A stretch of DNA of 64,000 nucleotides, from NCBI RefSeq assembly GCF_902833085.1, contig NZ_CADFEB010000007.1:434001-498000 (forward strand), in the 5' to 3' direction. Source of the DNA: Burkholderia ubonensis (GTDB lineage: Bacteria; Pseudomonadota; Gammaproteobacteria; Burkholderiales; Burkholderiaceae). The translations under genes were made by a program, and so were the position numbers. Numbering within the stretch: position 1 is the stretch's first letter; the number at the start of each line of letters is the position of its first letter. Positions 1-8,058 of this stretch are shown here, piece after piece. The notes beneath the pieces are model-generated. The model searched no databases and was not told the origin of the DNA. It saw only the letters and a list, made by a program, of their open reading frames with translations.

Positions 1-29
1 ACGGGCGTGTGCGCGGTGCGTGCGCCCGT
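1..29. terminator. Possible hairpin at the left edge
   Basis: ACGGGCG (1-7) pairs with CGCCCGT (23-29) and is followed by a short TTTG. It could end a gene lying to the left of the window. The T-tract is short and the upstream gene is not visible, so this is tentative. Confidence 0.3.
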
Positions 30-189
30 TTGACGCATTGGCGGTGCGACAGGAAACCACAGGTGTGCTGCTGTTCACAGATTTACGATGTATGCATGTT
101 CAAGCGGGACGCAATGTTTGGCCAGGTTGCGGGTTCCGCGTGAAGCCGATGTGTGTTGAGAGTCGTTATTAAGTTAGTGAGGAATCCAA

Positions 190-300
190 ATGCTTAACGT
201 CACCTCCGTTCTGATCAGTCTGGCTCCGATGTGGGCGATTTTGCTGGTCGCATCCTCGGCGGCCGCATATCTTGTGTTTTGGCGCAAGGTCATCAAATAA
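190..300 (+). CDS. 36-residue predicted single-span membrane protein
   Basis: A short ORF starts at ATG 190 with a GAGG-type ribosome site about 9 bases upstream. The product begins MLNVTSVLISLAP, continues with a hydrophobic stretch of about 20 residues, and ends in the basic tail WRKVIK, as in a one-pass inner-membrane miniprotein. A clean hairpin follows at 334-368, so the ORF has its own ribosome site and end. No family is recognised and no function is proposed. It lies just outside the accessory island and probably belongs to the backbone, because its terminator resembles the one that follows denD. Confidence 0.5.
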   Translation: MLNVTSVLISLAPMWAILLVASSAAAYLVFWRKVIK

Positions 301-333
301 AGGCCGCCGGATATGCTGTCGATGACCCGATGA

Positions 334-368
334 AAAACCCTCGCGACCGTTCGGCATGCGAGGGTTTT
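334..368. terminator. Bidirectional terminator hairpin with A/T flanks
   Basis: AAAACCCTCGC (334-344) and GCGAGGGTTTT (358-368) form an 11-bp stem with a 13-base loop. It can end the small gene at 190-300 on the plus strand and anything arriving on the minus strand. Its layout and central GGCATGCG are homologous to the hairpin at 8059-8091 after denD, so it is part of the duplicated denD end. Confidence 0.7.
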
Positions 369-390
369 GCGTGCAAGTGCAAGTGCTGAA

Positions 391-506
391 TCAGTGCCGC
401 TTGTCTTCGAGATAATTGCGGATCACGTCGGCAAACGACGCATTCACCTTCAACCCGAGCGCTTCCGCTCGCGACGTATCAGCTTCACGACATCGTCCCC
501 CGCGAC
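391..506 (-). pseudogene. Decayed 3' fragment of denD (D-erythronate dehydrogenase)
   Basis: The minus strand encodes a C-terminus EALGLKVNASFADVIRNYLE followed by DKRH and a stop at 391-393. This is nearly the end of intact DenD (8115-9086). The first ~90 bases match 8115 onward with about 12 mismatches. Then 61 bp are missing between two CGCGACG repeats (8194-8200 and 8255-8261 in the intact copy), which shifts the frame. Similarity resumes briefly and fades near 506. The hairpin at 334-368 is also homologous to the denD terminator. This is a remnant, not a gene, and marks the left edge of the accessory island. Confidence 0.8.
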
Positions 507-622
507 GCGGGCGTCGACCGCGCTGCGTTCGTTACCGCTTTGGGACATGCTCGTGCGCGGACGCCGTCAGGTGCGGCAAATCTGCGTGAATAAATCGCGT
601 CGCAGAATTCCGCGGACGTCGC

Positions 623-639
623 TTGCCGACCCGAAGCGG
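623..639. repeat. 17-bp direct repeat, copy 1
   Basis: TTGCCGACCCGAAGCGG occurs here and identically at 1505-1521. The two copies flank the Imm33-like gene (662-1408). The core GCCGACCC also appears in the island spacers near 3389 and 4397. Confidence 0.6.
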
Positions 640-661
640 ACGGGGAGGTCCCCTAAAGCGG

Positions 662-1408
662 TCACTTATCGACACGTTGCAGTTGGACCCCATTCAATGC
701 TTCGAGATACGATCCGGGCACCGGTTGAATTTCGCCATCAGAGTCCTTCACACGAATGGTCGAACCCGCGACGACGACTTGCATGCCGGATGGCAAGGCT
801 AAGAATTGGACCAGGTCTGGCCTGTTAACGCCCAATTGATAAAGTGAAATTTTGACGTACCGCGATGGGTCCTGTGAGCCAGCTTCGTCATTCAGATCGG
901 TGAGCGTCCAACCGGAGTCGGTTTCTCGAGCCGGGTAGCGAGTCAGCAGCACGCTACTGGCGCTCTTGTAATCGACATGTACCACTGCGCTTTGCCGAAG
1001 TGACGGAAAGTCAGGCTCCTGGGTGAGCGCAACGCTCGCGACGATATCTTTCTGATTGCGCAGGTGCTTAAGCGTACTGTCGACGGAGTCGATAAACTCG
1101 ATTGGAATCGCCTTCATATCGGGCTCCATGATGCGCAAAATATCATCCTTTCCAACCTCGAGCATCGTGAGCATCCAGCCGATTTGTAAAGTCTCGCCGG
1201 CGCGGAATCGTTCGCCTCCCGCAACACTTTGCTCGAGGAATCGCAGCAGCCAGCCGATGTCCACTGCGGGAATCGTTCGATCGGAAACCTGAATCTGAAA
1301 CTCTGGATGGTCGAATCTTTTGCAATTGACGGTTCTATGCACCGGATCGTTTAGCTGTTCCGTTGCTTGCTTTGAGCTGGACGATCGAAAAAATGAGCGA
1401 AAGATCAT
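662..1408 (-). CDS. Imm33-like domain protein (putative immunity-type protein)
   Basis: A protein of 248 residues from the ATG at 1408; upstream codons in the same frame are GC-rich spacer. The first ~20 residues are a polar Ser/Lys/Gln leader (MIFRSFFRSSSSKQ). A stretch at about 45-80 reads VDIGWLLRFLEQSVAGG, then RAGETLQIGWMLTML, resembling Imm33-like domains associated with polymorphic-toxin immunity proteins. The C-terminal third contains a short beta-rich SH3-like stretch (QVVVAGSTIRVKD). There is no signal peptide or membrane span. No toxin gene lies beside it, so an immunity role is only suggested. Identical 17-bp repeats flank the gene, which suggests it moved as a unit. No strong Shine-Dalgarno supports the start. 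Confidence 0.6.
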   Translation of the reverse strand: MIFRSFFRSSSSKQATEQLNDPVHRTVNCKRFDHPEFQIQVSDRTIPAVDIGWLLRFLEQSVAGGERFRAGETLQIGWMLTMLEVGKDDILRIMEPDMKAIPIEFIDSVDSTLKHLRNQKDIVASVALTQEPDFPSLRQSAVVHVDYKSASSVLLTRYPARETDSGWTLTDLNDEAGSQDPSRYVKISLYQLGVNRPDLVQFLALPSGMQVVVAGSTIRVKDSDGEIQPVPGSYLEALNGVQLQRVDK

Positions 1409-1748
1409 AGTTCGAATTTTTTGAATGAGAGGCGATCGGCGACGGTCCATCCGGCAATGCCGAACCCCCGCTCCTGGCCGATTACCGACGGATGCGGCCG
1501 GCTGTTGCCGACCCGAAGCGGTCCCCCGCAACATGGGTGACCGAATGGCAGCTATCGAGTGGCGAGCGGTCATCCGTTGCCCCGGTGCCTGTCGTTCACA
1601 CGGTACGCACCCCGTTGTGAGCAATCCATTGCTGCGGAGGCGGTCTTTCTCATCAGTACGGCATGAGCCCCGTACAGTACGAAGCAGCAACAAAACCACA
1701 TTGAAACGGTGTCTCCACGAAATCCAGGGAACTCCAATCCTTCCCTGT
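1409..1748. other. Spacer without a supported gene
   Basis: About 340 bases. It holds the second copy of the 17-bp repeat and short GC-rich inverted segments. ORFs in it are short, compositionally biased and lack ribosome sites. Similar degenerate spacers lie between the other island genes. Confidence 0.5.
1505..1521. repeat. 17-bp direct repeat, copy 2
   Basis: Identical to 623-639. Together the two copies bracket the Imm33-like gene and its spacer. Confidence 0.6.
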
Positions 1749-2987
1749 TTACGCGCTCCCAGTGGAACTCTTGGCTGCATTGACCATGTCTGCGATCTCC
1801 CCTTCAAGGGAACGAATCACTCGACTCAAGTCGTCCCTAGAAACGCTTCCAGATTTTATCTGGCGTTCGGGATCATCAATTCTGATACGGGCAGCGTCCG
1901 ATATCGAATTATGCAAACATCGCTGAAAGTCCAACTCATCATCAAATATCGCCTCGACTGCCTCACCGATATCGTCTATGAGAATGGCCCGCAAAGGGCA
2001 CGCTTTGATTGTGGCGAGCAAATTTTCATCCAGAGTCGTGACAGCCGGGATGTAGAACGTCGTCCCCTTGAGTTCTGTCATCAACGTCTCACACCAACGA
2101 AAGAGAAACAAGTCCCACGCCAAGGCTGAGATACGCCTCAGAGAATCTTTGGTAGGAGAGCGTAGCGCGCGCTCGGCAAAAATGGCCAATCGTCCTTCCG
2201 GTTCGTAAATGCCCGTGATCGCCTTCCATCCAAAGTAGAGTTCTTTGAGCGGAAGTATGTTGAACGACTCCAAGCAAAAATCGACTAGATTCGACATTGC
2301 GGCGTTCACTGCGCTGCCGTTCCAGCATTCGCGAATCGAAAACAGCATGATGGCGTAAAAAAGGTCACGCCTTATGATCTGCCGCCAACATTCTTCGCTG
2401 ACCAGCCACGACCGCCATTGCGCTTCGGCCACGGGCATGTATTCCAATAACCCGTCTCTACTGGTCGGGGCTAATCCATGCTCGCAAAAATGATGGGCCG
2501 CAGCAACTTTTAAGAACGGCCATGGGTTGTTGGTTTTGTTCGCCTCTCGCAAATTCTCAAGGGAGGCAAATGTCCAATCAATGTTGCCATCGAGATTTTC
2601 GACCACGAACTGCAAAGCGGCTTCCACTCGCTCTCGGGTGCTGATTACGTCGCCGGTAAAGAATTTTGGCAGATCCGACAGTAAGTTCGTGTCCAACATT
2701 GCCCTGACCCCGAACTGGACCTCTGCGCGTCCAAAACGCATTTGCGCCTCAACTTCGTCAGAGAAAACGAGTACCCCCTTACCACAAAAAAGAGAGCTCA
2801 CGCATCCAGTTGCTTCGAGGGCAGATTGTATTGGAGTTCCTGAGATATCCGACGCGTACACTAGGCGTAGCCCTGAGAATGCATCTCTATCGGCAGCAAT
2901 AATATCTGCGAGAGACTGGTGCTCACCTTGAGTCAAGATCGCGGTTTTTGCCCGCTGGAACTTCATTCGCCGTAGCGTCTTCTGCAT
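1749..2987 (-). CDS. Unknown 412-residue protein
   Basis: An intact ORF of moderate GC (lower than the flanking backbone) from ATG 2987. I do not recognise the family. The protein is soluble, without signal peptide or membrane span, and rich in Trp and Cys (for example WPFLKVAAAHHFCEHG, WRSWLVSEECW, LFLFRWCETLM). An acidic segment near residue 98 reads MLDTNLLSDLPKFF, which looks superficially like the first motif of PIN nucleases (DTNxLSDL), but the other PIN acidic motifs are not clear. A 57-codon ORF ends 15 bases upstream and may be co-transcribed. Being in the accessory island with HEPN and caspase-like genes hints at a defence or conflict role, as inference only. Confidence 0.6.
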   Translation of the reverse strand: MQKTLRRMKFQRAKTAILTQGEHQSLADIIAADRDAFSGLRLVYASDISGTPIQSALEATGCVSSLFCGKGVLVFSDEVEAQMRFGRAEVQFGVRAMLDTNLLSDLPKFFTGDVISTRERVEAALQFVVENLDGNIDWTFASLENLREANKTNNPWPFLKVAAAHHFCEHGLAPTSRDGLLEYMPVAEAQWRSWLVSEECWRQIIRRDLFYAIMLFSIRECWNGSAVNAAMSNLVDFCLESFNILPLKELYFGWKAITGIYEPEGRLAIFAERALRSPTKDSLRRISALAWDLFLFRWCETLMTELKGTTFYIPAVTTLDENLLATIKACPLRAILIDDIGEAVEAIFDDELDFQRCLHNSISDAARIRIDDPERQIKSGSVSRDDLSRVIRSLEGEIADMVNAAKSSTGSA

Positions 2988-3002
2988 CGCTGCACTCTCA
3001 GA

Positions 3003-3176
3003 TTATGTTTTGTTTCGCCAACACTGTTTGGGCTCCGATGGCTCGCCAGATATCCGGACGCGACACCACTGTAGCTGACGATAGATGCTCCGTACGTTTG
3101 GCCATGTCTCGATCAGCATAGGCTCGATAGTCAGCAATGCGTTTTCGATGCTAAGGAGCAGTTCGGCATTCATCAT
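3003..3176 (-). CDS. 57-residue ORF immediately upstream of the 412-residue gene
   Basis: The minus strand reads ATG ATG at 3176, then MMNAELLLSIENALLTIEPM, continues through a Trp/Arg-rich stretch and stops at 3003-3005. It sits 15 bases before the 412-residue ORF in the same direction, with codon use like the other island genes. No clear ribosome site is visible. It may be a small partner (antitoxin-like or regulatory) or a decayed N-terminal piece. No family is recognised. Confidence 0.35.
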   Translation of the reverse strand: MMNAELLLSIENALLTIEPMLIETWPNVRSIYRQLQWCRVRISGEPSEPKQCWRNKT

Positions 3177-3408
3177 AATTGGGGAAAAGCTTAGTGCTTG
3201 GTATCACACCGTTTCTACGGCAAGTGTGTGCGGAACTTGAGGGATCGATTGGACGGCCGCTTCGGGCCCGTCATCGACGCTCGAATGTCCGGTCGGAACG
3301 TCGGACCACCGTCCCATGTTGGCCGACTACAGCCCGACGGCGAGCCGTTGTCGGATGCCGGCGTCGAACGGACTGCATCCGGCGGAAGCCGACCCATTGC
3401 AGGCATTC
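3177..3408. other. Degenerate GC-rich island spacer
   Basis: No supported gene. The right half (about 3240-3400) is GC-rich with alternating ggccgac/gtcggcc-type segments and the GCCGACCC core seen in the other island spacers. It borders the attC-like site at 3409-3470. Confidence 0.4.
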
Positions 3409-3470
3409 AACTAACGCTTAAGCAAAACCACCATCACGAAGTAGCGGTCGACTCGGACGAATTTTTGATG
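3409..3470 (-). other. attC-like integron recombination site (downstream end of a gene cassette)
   Basis: Read on the minus strand, this 62-base stretch begins directly after the stop codon of the HEPN gene and aligns almost gap-free with the classical ~60-base attC of aadA-type cassettes. It has AATTCGTCCGAGTCGAC on the left arm, a central CTACTTCGTG region, then GCTTAAGCGTTAG on the right arm. The right core GCGTTAG is perfect; the left core (CATCAAA) is degenerate. Size, position and arm pairing all fit a cassette end. The comparison is from memory of the attC consensus and should be tested with a covariance model. Confidence 0.65.
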
Positions 3471-4214
3471 CTATGCAGGAAAACCGCGCTCGCGCGACTG
3501 ATGTATGGCTGCAACATGCTCAATGAACTTGGTCACGACTCCGGTGACCTCGTTCTTAGACTTGTCCACGTTCACGGTGGCGGTGGACAATGTGATGTGG
3601 TTAACACCCTCTGGAACTTGCGACAGCTGGACTTTCATCTCCCGCTCGACCTCTTCGGCTACGAATTGGGGAAACTTCGATTGAAGCTCTGTCTGAAGGT
3701 GTTGGATTACGCTGTAGACGTTTTCGGCAAATTCGAGGGCCTCCGCCTCCCGCACAATTTTACCTCGGTGGACCACTTTGTTACGCGTCTCGGTAATGCG
3801 TGGCTCAAGCTTGAAGGGGCGGCTCTGGTCAAGCATATAGAGGAACTGAAATGCACCAAATTGGCGTTCTGACTGGGCGGCGACATTTTTCCAAGCCGCC
3901 TCAACCGTTTCTTCCGGGGTACCCTTTGCCCGGGACGAGACCCGGATGTAGAACTCGTATATGCGTTCTAGTGCCGAGGACATAACAGCTACGACTTCGT
4001 TTGTATATCCGTCGAGCGCTGCACGAGCGGCTGATCGCACGAGTACTTCGTATCTGCGGGCGTTGTATAGGACGACTCCGCTGTGTCCTCGGTCGCAGGT
4101 GACGTGAATTATGCCATTGTCATCAAGTTCGCCAGCTATGGGATTGAACTTGGGCTGCTTCCCATCCTTTGATGCTTCTTGAATGCAATCTGGGCATGCG
4201 GCGATGGTCTTCAT
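3471..4214 (-). CDS. HEPN-motif protein with N-terminal zinc-binding motif, carried as a gene cassette
   Basis: 247 residues from ATG 4214. Near the N-terminus Cys7-x2-Cys10 and Cys40-x3-His44 could hold a zinc. A helical region follows, with RNKVVH at 144-149, the Rx4H signature of HEPN ribonucleases, preceded by acidic/helical segments (ERIYEFYIRV). The last ~100 residues include EEVEREMKVQ and a Ser/Thr/Asn-rich tail. HEPN Rx4-6H proteins are often RNases in toxin-antitoxin and abortive-infection systems; that this one is active is inferred. The start codon lies three bases after GTTAGAT of an attC-like site, and the stop directly abuts another, the exact geometry of an integron gene cassette. 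Cassettes usually lack a promoter, so expression may depend on upstream transcription. Confidence 0.7.
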   Translation of the reverse strand: MKTIAACPDCIQEASKDGKQPKFNPIAGELDDNGIIHVTCDRGHSGVVLYNARRYEVLVRSAARAALDGYTNEVVAVMSSALERIYEFYIRVSSRAKGTPEETVEAAWKNVAAQSERQFGAFQFLYMLDQSRPFKLEPRITETRNKVVHRGKIVREAEALEFAENVYSVIQHLQTELQSKFPQFVAEEVEREMKVQLSQVPEGVNHITLSTATVNVDKSKNEVTGVVTKFIEHVAAIHQSRERGFPA

Positions 4215-4217
4215 AGC

Positions 4218-4274
4218 ATCTAACGTTTGAGTTAAGCGGCACCGTCAGGCCTCCGATTGAACGAAGGGCAGATC
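4218..4274 (-). other. attC-like site (upstream junction of the HEPN cassette)
   Basis: On the minus strand the right arm reads GCTTAACTCAAACGTTAGAT, ending three bases before the HEPN start codon. The opposite arm contains TTCGTTCAATCGG, as in the left arm of classical attC sites. The left core expected beyond TTCGTTCAA (a CTAAC) is replaced by other sequence, so the site looks half-degenerate. Core GTTAGAT matches GTTRRRY exactly. With 3409-3470 it delimits a ~800-bp cassette. No integrase gene is present in the window. Confidence 0.7.
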
Positions 4275-4762
4275 CCAACCGCTGCCTATGGTGAGCACAT
4301 GAACATAGGGAGGCGAATGTCGCCTTCTGGCCGAATCCGGAAGCTCGAAGTTGGTGGACGGTTGCCCGCGCTGGCACTGACCGCCGAACTTCCGCTGCCG
4401 ACCCAATTCTGCCCTTCAACACGGCGAGAACTGAAAGGCAGATTTTGGGTGGACAATGACCATTCGCTCAGACGCGTCGGACGCGACACGTCCGCACGAG
4501 AAAACGCGATCCGCCATTCCGAACGACGCCAAACGCATCACGTCAAAGGGGCCCTTGCAGCCCCTTTGTACTTGAGCGAGTTACTCGACATTGCGCCGCC
4601 GATGAAGCGCGGTTCTGTACTGCCATCGACAGCGTTCGCCTTTTAGCAAACGAGAGTACCCGAAGTGTACGCAATGCTCATAGAGTATCTTTGGATCAAC
4701 GAGGGTTCACAGTCGACTGACGTAAGAGGTTCAAAACCGTATGTGATTCGAGTCTTGGTCGG
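4275..4762. other. 488-base spacer without a supported gene
   Basis: Contains the GCCGACCC core near 4397 and low-scoring ORFs on both strands with unrelated composition. I see no tRNA-like fold or convincing promoter. It may hold the decayed remainder of a neighbouring cassette. Confidence 0.4.
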
Positions 4763-6250
4763 TTACGATGTAGTCCTCTTGCGGGTAGTCCAACCATACG
4801 GGAACAACATCTTCGGGTGACGGCCCGCCGTAGCCGTAGGGGTATTCGTGTACTTGACGCTGAACAGGTGATTTGGCACCACCATCTGCTCGGCAAGTGT
4901 TTCCTCGAACGATGACACTGACATCTTGCGCCTCATCGGCTCCTCACCTGGCTCCGGCGCATAATCTTGATCCTCGAGCCAGAGGATGTTAGTACCTCCA
5001 AAGACGACGGCCTCCACAATATACTCGCCGGGGGCAAGGCTTGGCTTGTTTACCACGTCGACCACGATAGGGTGATTTTTCCCCGGAAGTGCGTGAAACC
5101 GACCGACATCTGCCAACAAGCACTTGGCGATGAATTCAAAACTCGGTGCCAGCTCTTTCAACTGTTGTAGCTCGAAAAGCGACTGAAAAGTGCCAAGCTT
5201 GAAGCTCAAGCGTAGCCTAGCGAGTGGATCGAAGAAGACCTCGAATAGCATGCCATCAAGAATCGCTCTCCGCTTTTCGTCGTCTAAGCCAGCCGTGCGA
5301 GTCGTGAAATCGCCAATGTACGACTGTGCACCATGCGAACCACCGCAAGCAGCCTGATAGACGTTGCGCCCAAAAACAAACAGGGAGTTGACCGAAGCCT
5401 TTGACGCTTTTTCCTTCGTGAAATCGACGATGGCGGAATTCTGCGTCCCCCAAGTGAGACTCTTTAGACCTCGGATAACACGGTGAGAAGCCTTCGCCTC
5501 GTCCAAGACGAACAATTTATCACGGAGCGCCTCCGGCGCATATTCGGTAAGGCGCTTGCTTATACTAAGGTTGAAGAAGAATTCTCCCGCCAATGAAGTG
5601 TGTTCCCACGATATCTGCTTTCCACCCGAAGTCGCACTGAGAGTATTACGCACCCGCTTGAACATACTTTCTATAGAACAATCAGGCGTAGATATATGCT
5701 GAAGGAGGGCGGCCGTGTATGCTCCATTGCGGCCGACTCCGTCGGAAGCCGTTTGGCCTGGCGAAGTGGCATATGCGATCAGAGTTCCTCGGGGGGCATA
5801 AACAGGAGCCAGACCGCGCGGGATAGTGGATCGCGTCCAGGCGCGTTCGAACGGGTTGTTGCGGCAAGCGTCGAGTATGATAATACTTGTCTGGACGTCG
5901 GCCTTCTCCATCACGTCAATGACGCGGTTCAACGGCAGGGAGGAGTATTTTGCCTCATCCTCCCCGCTTGAATCGGTGTCAATTGCTGTCAGAAAATTTT
6001 CACCGTCAATTTGCAGCCCGTGACCTGCAAAGAAGAAAAGTCCTACGTCGTGATCCTTCAATGCCATTTTGAAACGCTTCAGAGCGCGATCCATCTCGGG
6101 ATACGTACAATCAGTCACTTTGTCTACGGTGAAACCGCTCGCCCGTAATTTCGTCGTGACATCGCTCGCGTCGTTTATAGTGTTAGTCAATTTAGTCGCG
6201 TGTTGGTAGGCGCCGTTGCCAATCACCAAAGCTATCAACCTTCTGCTCAT
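4763..6250 (-). CDS. Caspase-family (peptidase C14) protein with unknown C-terminal domain
   Basis: 495 residues from ATG 6250. The N-terminal ~230 residues are a caspase/metacaspase p20-like fold: a first strand RLIALVIGNGAY, the catalytic His77 in FFFAGHG, and the catalytic Cys129 in IIILDACRNNPF, followed by LIAYATSPGQTASDG. The remaining ~260 residues are unrecognised; they include FVFGRNVYQAACGG and a mixed alpha/beta tail. No signal peptide or membrane span. Such proteases occur in bacterial defence and programmed-death modules, where they cleave a partner. No partner is obvious, but a second caspase-like gene lies 678 bases upstream on the same strand. Base composition is lower in GC than the backbone. 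Confidence 0.8.
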   Translation of the reverse strand: MSRRLIALVIGNGAYQHATKLTNTINDASDVTTKLRASGFTVDKVTDCTYPEMDRALKRFKMALKDHDVGLFFFAGHGLQIDGENFLTAIDTDSSGEDEAKYSSLPLNRVIDVMEKADVQTSIIILDACRNNPFERAWTRSTIPRGLAPVYAPRGTLIAYATSPGQTASDGVGRNGAYTAALLQHISTPDCSIESMFKRVRNTLSATSGGKQISWEHTSLAGEFFFNLSISKRLTEYAPEALRDKLFVLDEAKASHRVIRGLKSLTWGTQNSAIVDFTKEKASKASVNSLFVFGRNVYQAACGGSHGAQSYIGDFTTRTAGLDDEKRRAILDGMLFEVFFDPLARLRLSFKLGTFQSLFELQQLKELAPSFEFIAKCLLADVGRFHALPGKNHPIVVDVVNKPSLAPGEYIVEAVVFGGTNILWLEDQDYAPEPGEEPMRRKMSVSSFEETLAEQMVVPNHLFSVKYTNTPTATAGRHPKMLFPYGWTTRKRTTS

Positions 6251-6928
6251 AGTCGTCCCGTTATGGTCTCAAAATTATTCTAGTAGGTCTGAGACGATTT
6301 TGTTGTCATCTGCAGATCCACACCCCTTGAATGGAATTGAGAATCATAGCGCAAGATGCTCCGCGCAAGGTTCGGCAGGTAACGACAAGAGGGCCGCTGC
6401 TGCCCCGTGGGGAGCTGGTCAGGTGTGGGCCATTGGTGTGTGAACGAACCGCCTACGCGACTACCCACGAACGCGACGCGGAGTTCCAAAGCAATAAGAG
6501 TCGTCATTGCAGAATGGCGTTTCCGGTCGAGGCGACTCGACTCCGACCTCCCTCGCCAGCAGTCGTTCGGTGTGGTTGGCCCTCGATGGAAAGCCATTGA
6601 CCTCAGCGGTTGCCACGATGGACGAAATGTCCGGGGCGCCATTTTTGAGGTGCCGGCCAACGGCCGAAGATGGCCGACCGTCACTTGTCGCAATCGGCGG
6701 AACTGGCTGCCGGATTTCCCCGGGAAGCGTCGTGAGCAACGATTGGCGGTCTGATGCAAGTCACATAAACTGCAATCATGAGGATGTCGTCAATGCGAGT
6801 CGTATTCAGGGACAACATCCAAAGTCTTCACTTATCGATAGCGTTTCTGAAGCCAAGAGCTACCATGGCTGCCGAGGACGATCAAGCAGATCAGTGTGAC
6901 GAGGGAGTAAGGCCATACGATTACATTG
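6251..6928. other. 678-base spacer between the two caspase-like genes
   Basis: No supported gene on either strand. The ORFs present are overlapping, compositionally biased and lack ribosome sites. It is GC-rich between about 6350 and 6750 with repeated ggccga/tcggcc segments like the other island spacers, and AT-rich at 6251-6320 just upstream of the caspase gene, where a promoter could lie. Confidence 0.4.
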
Positions 6929-7804
6929 TCACGACGTTACAGGCCACTTTCTCGCGTATTCGTCGAGCTGCTCGAACGACAGGCTGTTCCTGCCGTGGAG
7001 GAAGGTGCTAGACAGACGAACGAAGTGCGCCCGACTGCTTTTTATTGAAGTCCGTGCAATGCGTCGTGCCGCCTTAACATTCTTGTTATCACCAGGCTGA
7101 GTAAGAAGGATTTTTGTCGTGAGTTCCTCCGAAAATTTTTTGCGCCCTGATCCCAGCGTATGTCTACGCAGATATCCAATAAAGTGACTATAGAAGTGCA
7201 GATGTGAGTGGAAGAAATCGTAGTGGGGGTGTAAATGCTGTATGGCAAGATCCATGGAGTGCGTCTTGAGCATCGTCTGAAGGAATAGCTGCATTTGCGT
7301 TTCCACGACGCAGGCCTTTATCTCATATTTCGGCGCAATGCAGAATTGAAACGGAGCTGGTTGGGTAATTTGAATTCCGTCGCATACGGTCATTCCGTGA
7401 CAGCTGGAAATTACTACTCCGGTTCCATTTCTAGTTTTCTCATTGATACGCCTTAATGCGGCCTGAAGCTCCAACCAAGGCACATACATATTCGTTGGCG
7501 CAATCAACAACCCGCGGTCAGGGCATCCATGGGCGTCGAAGGCTATCAGAGGATTATTGCTTTCGCTAGCCTGCTCTGCAAGATTTTTCAAGAGCGCGTC
7601 AAACATCGGCTTGTTATGGATTTTTACGTACCGGGAATAATCCGTCGCACCGGTCCGAGCTGCTTCATTCGCCGCGCATTGAGCTATTGCCGATGCGGTC
7701 TTCAAATCACCAGGCCCTAGAAGATCGACGCTAATTAGATAGCGATGAGATGCATCTGTGGTGATGGGTAGACCGGGTTCGTAGTGGCGAGGGCGGCTTG
7801 TCAT
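6929..7804 (-). CDS. Putative caspase/CHAT-like cysteine peptidase
   Basis: 291 residues from ATG 7804; a GTG at 7867 would add 21 residues, and neither has a good ribosome site. The sequence shows the two hallmarks of clan CD peptidases: a strand ending in LIAFDAHG (candidate catalytic His92) and a later strand VVISSCHG (candidate Cys135). Between them is a helical segment, LELQAALRRINEKT. The C-terminal ~120 residues are rich in His, Arg and Lys (LHPHYDFFHSHLHFYSHF) and may bind nucleic acid or metal. I cannot tell CHAT from caspase by eye. It lies upstream of the caspase gene and may act with it, which is inference. Confidence 0.6.
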   Translation of the reverse strand: MTSRPRHYEPGLPITTDASHRYLISVDLLGPGDLKTASAIAQCAANEAARTGATDYSRYVKIHNKPMFDALLKNLAEQASESNNPLIAFDAHGCPDRGLLIAPTNMYVPWLELQAALRRINEKTRNGTGVVISSCHGMTVCDGIQITQPAPFQFCIAPKYEIKACVVETQMQLFLQTMLKTHSMDLAIQHLHPHYDFFHSHLHFYSHFIGYLRRHTLGSGRKKFSEELTTKILLTQPGDNKNVKAARRIARTSIKSSRAHFVRLSSTFLHGRNSLSFEQLDEYARKWPVTS

Positions 7805-8058
7805 AGAACGTCTTGAAAAAATAGAATGAGTGAGATGAATATGACCACATATGGGGTATTCTGGCACGGGTCATTAGGCAATACGAGCACGATCCATGCG
7901 ATTCCTGAACGTCGGCTACAGAGCGCATACCGGTCATCTGAGTGTCAGCGCGACAGAGTCGGTGGCTGACCTCTTATGGCCGAACTCGGACGATCGGTGT
8001 TGCGCTCCCGCCCACAAAATGATGGATGTGTCCCTCAAACGCGCAACGACCCAAAAAA

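Noticed and set aside
1749..2987. PIN-domain nuclease assignment
   Set aside because: One DTNLLSDL-like stretch alone, without the later acidic motifs, is too weak.
3198..3872. 224-codon plus-strand frame over the HEPN gene
   Set aside because: Antisense to the cassette gene, crosses the attC-like site and has no ribosome site.
4763..7867. Bacterial gasdermin operon (protease plus pore former)
   Set aside because: No ~260-residue gasdermin-like protein with an N-terminal Cys lies beside the proteases; the 247-residue neighbour is a HEPN-motif protein.
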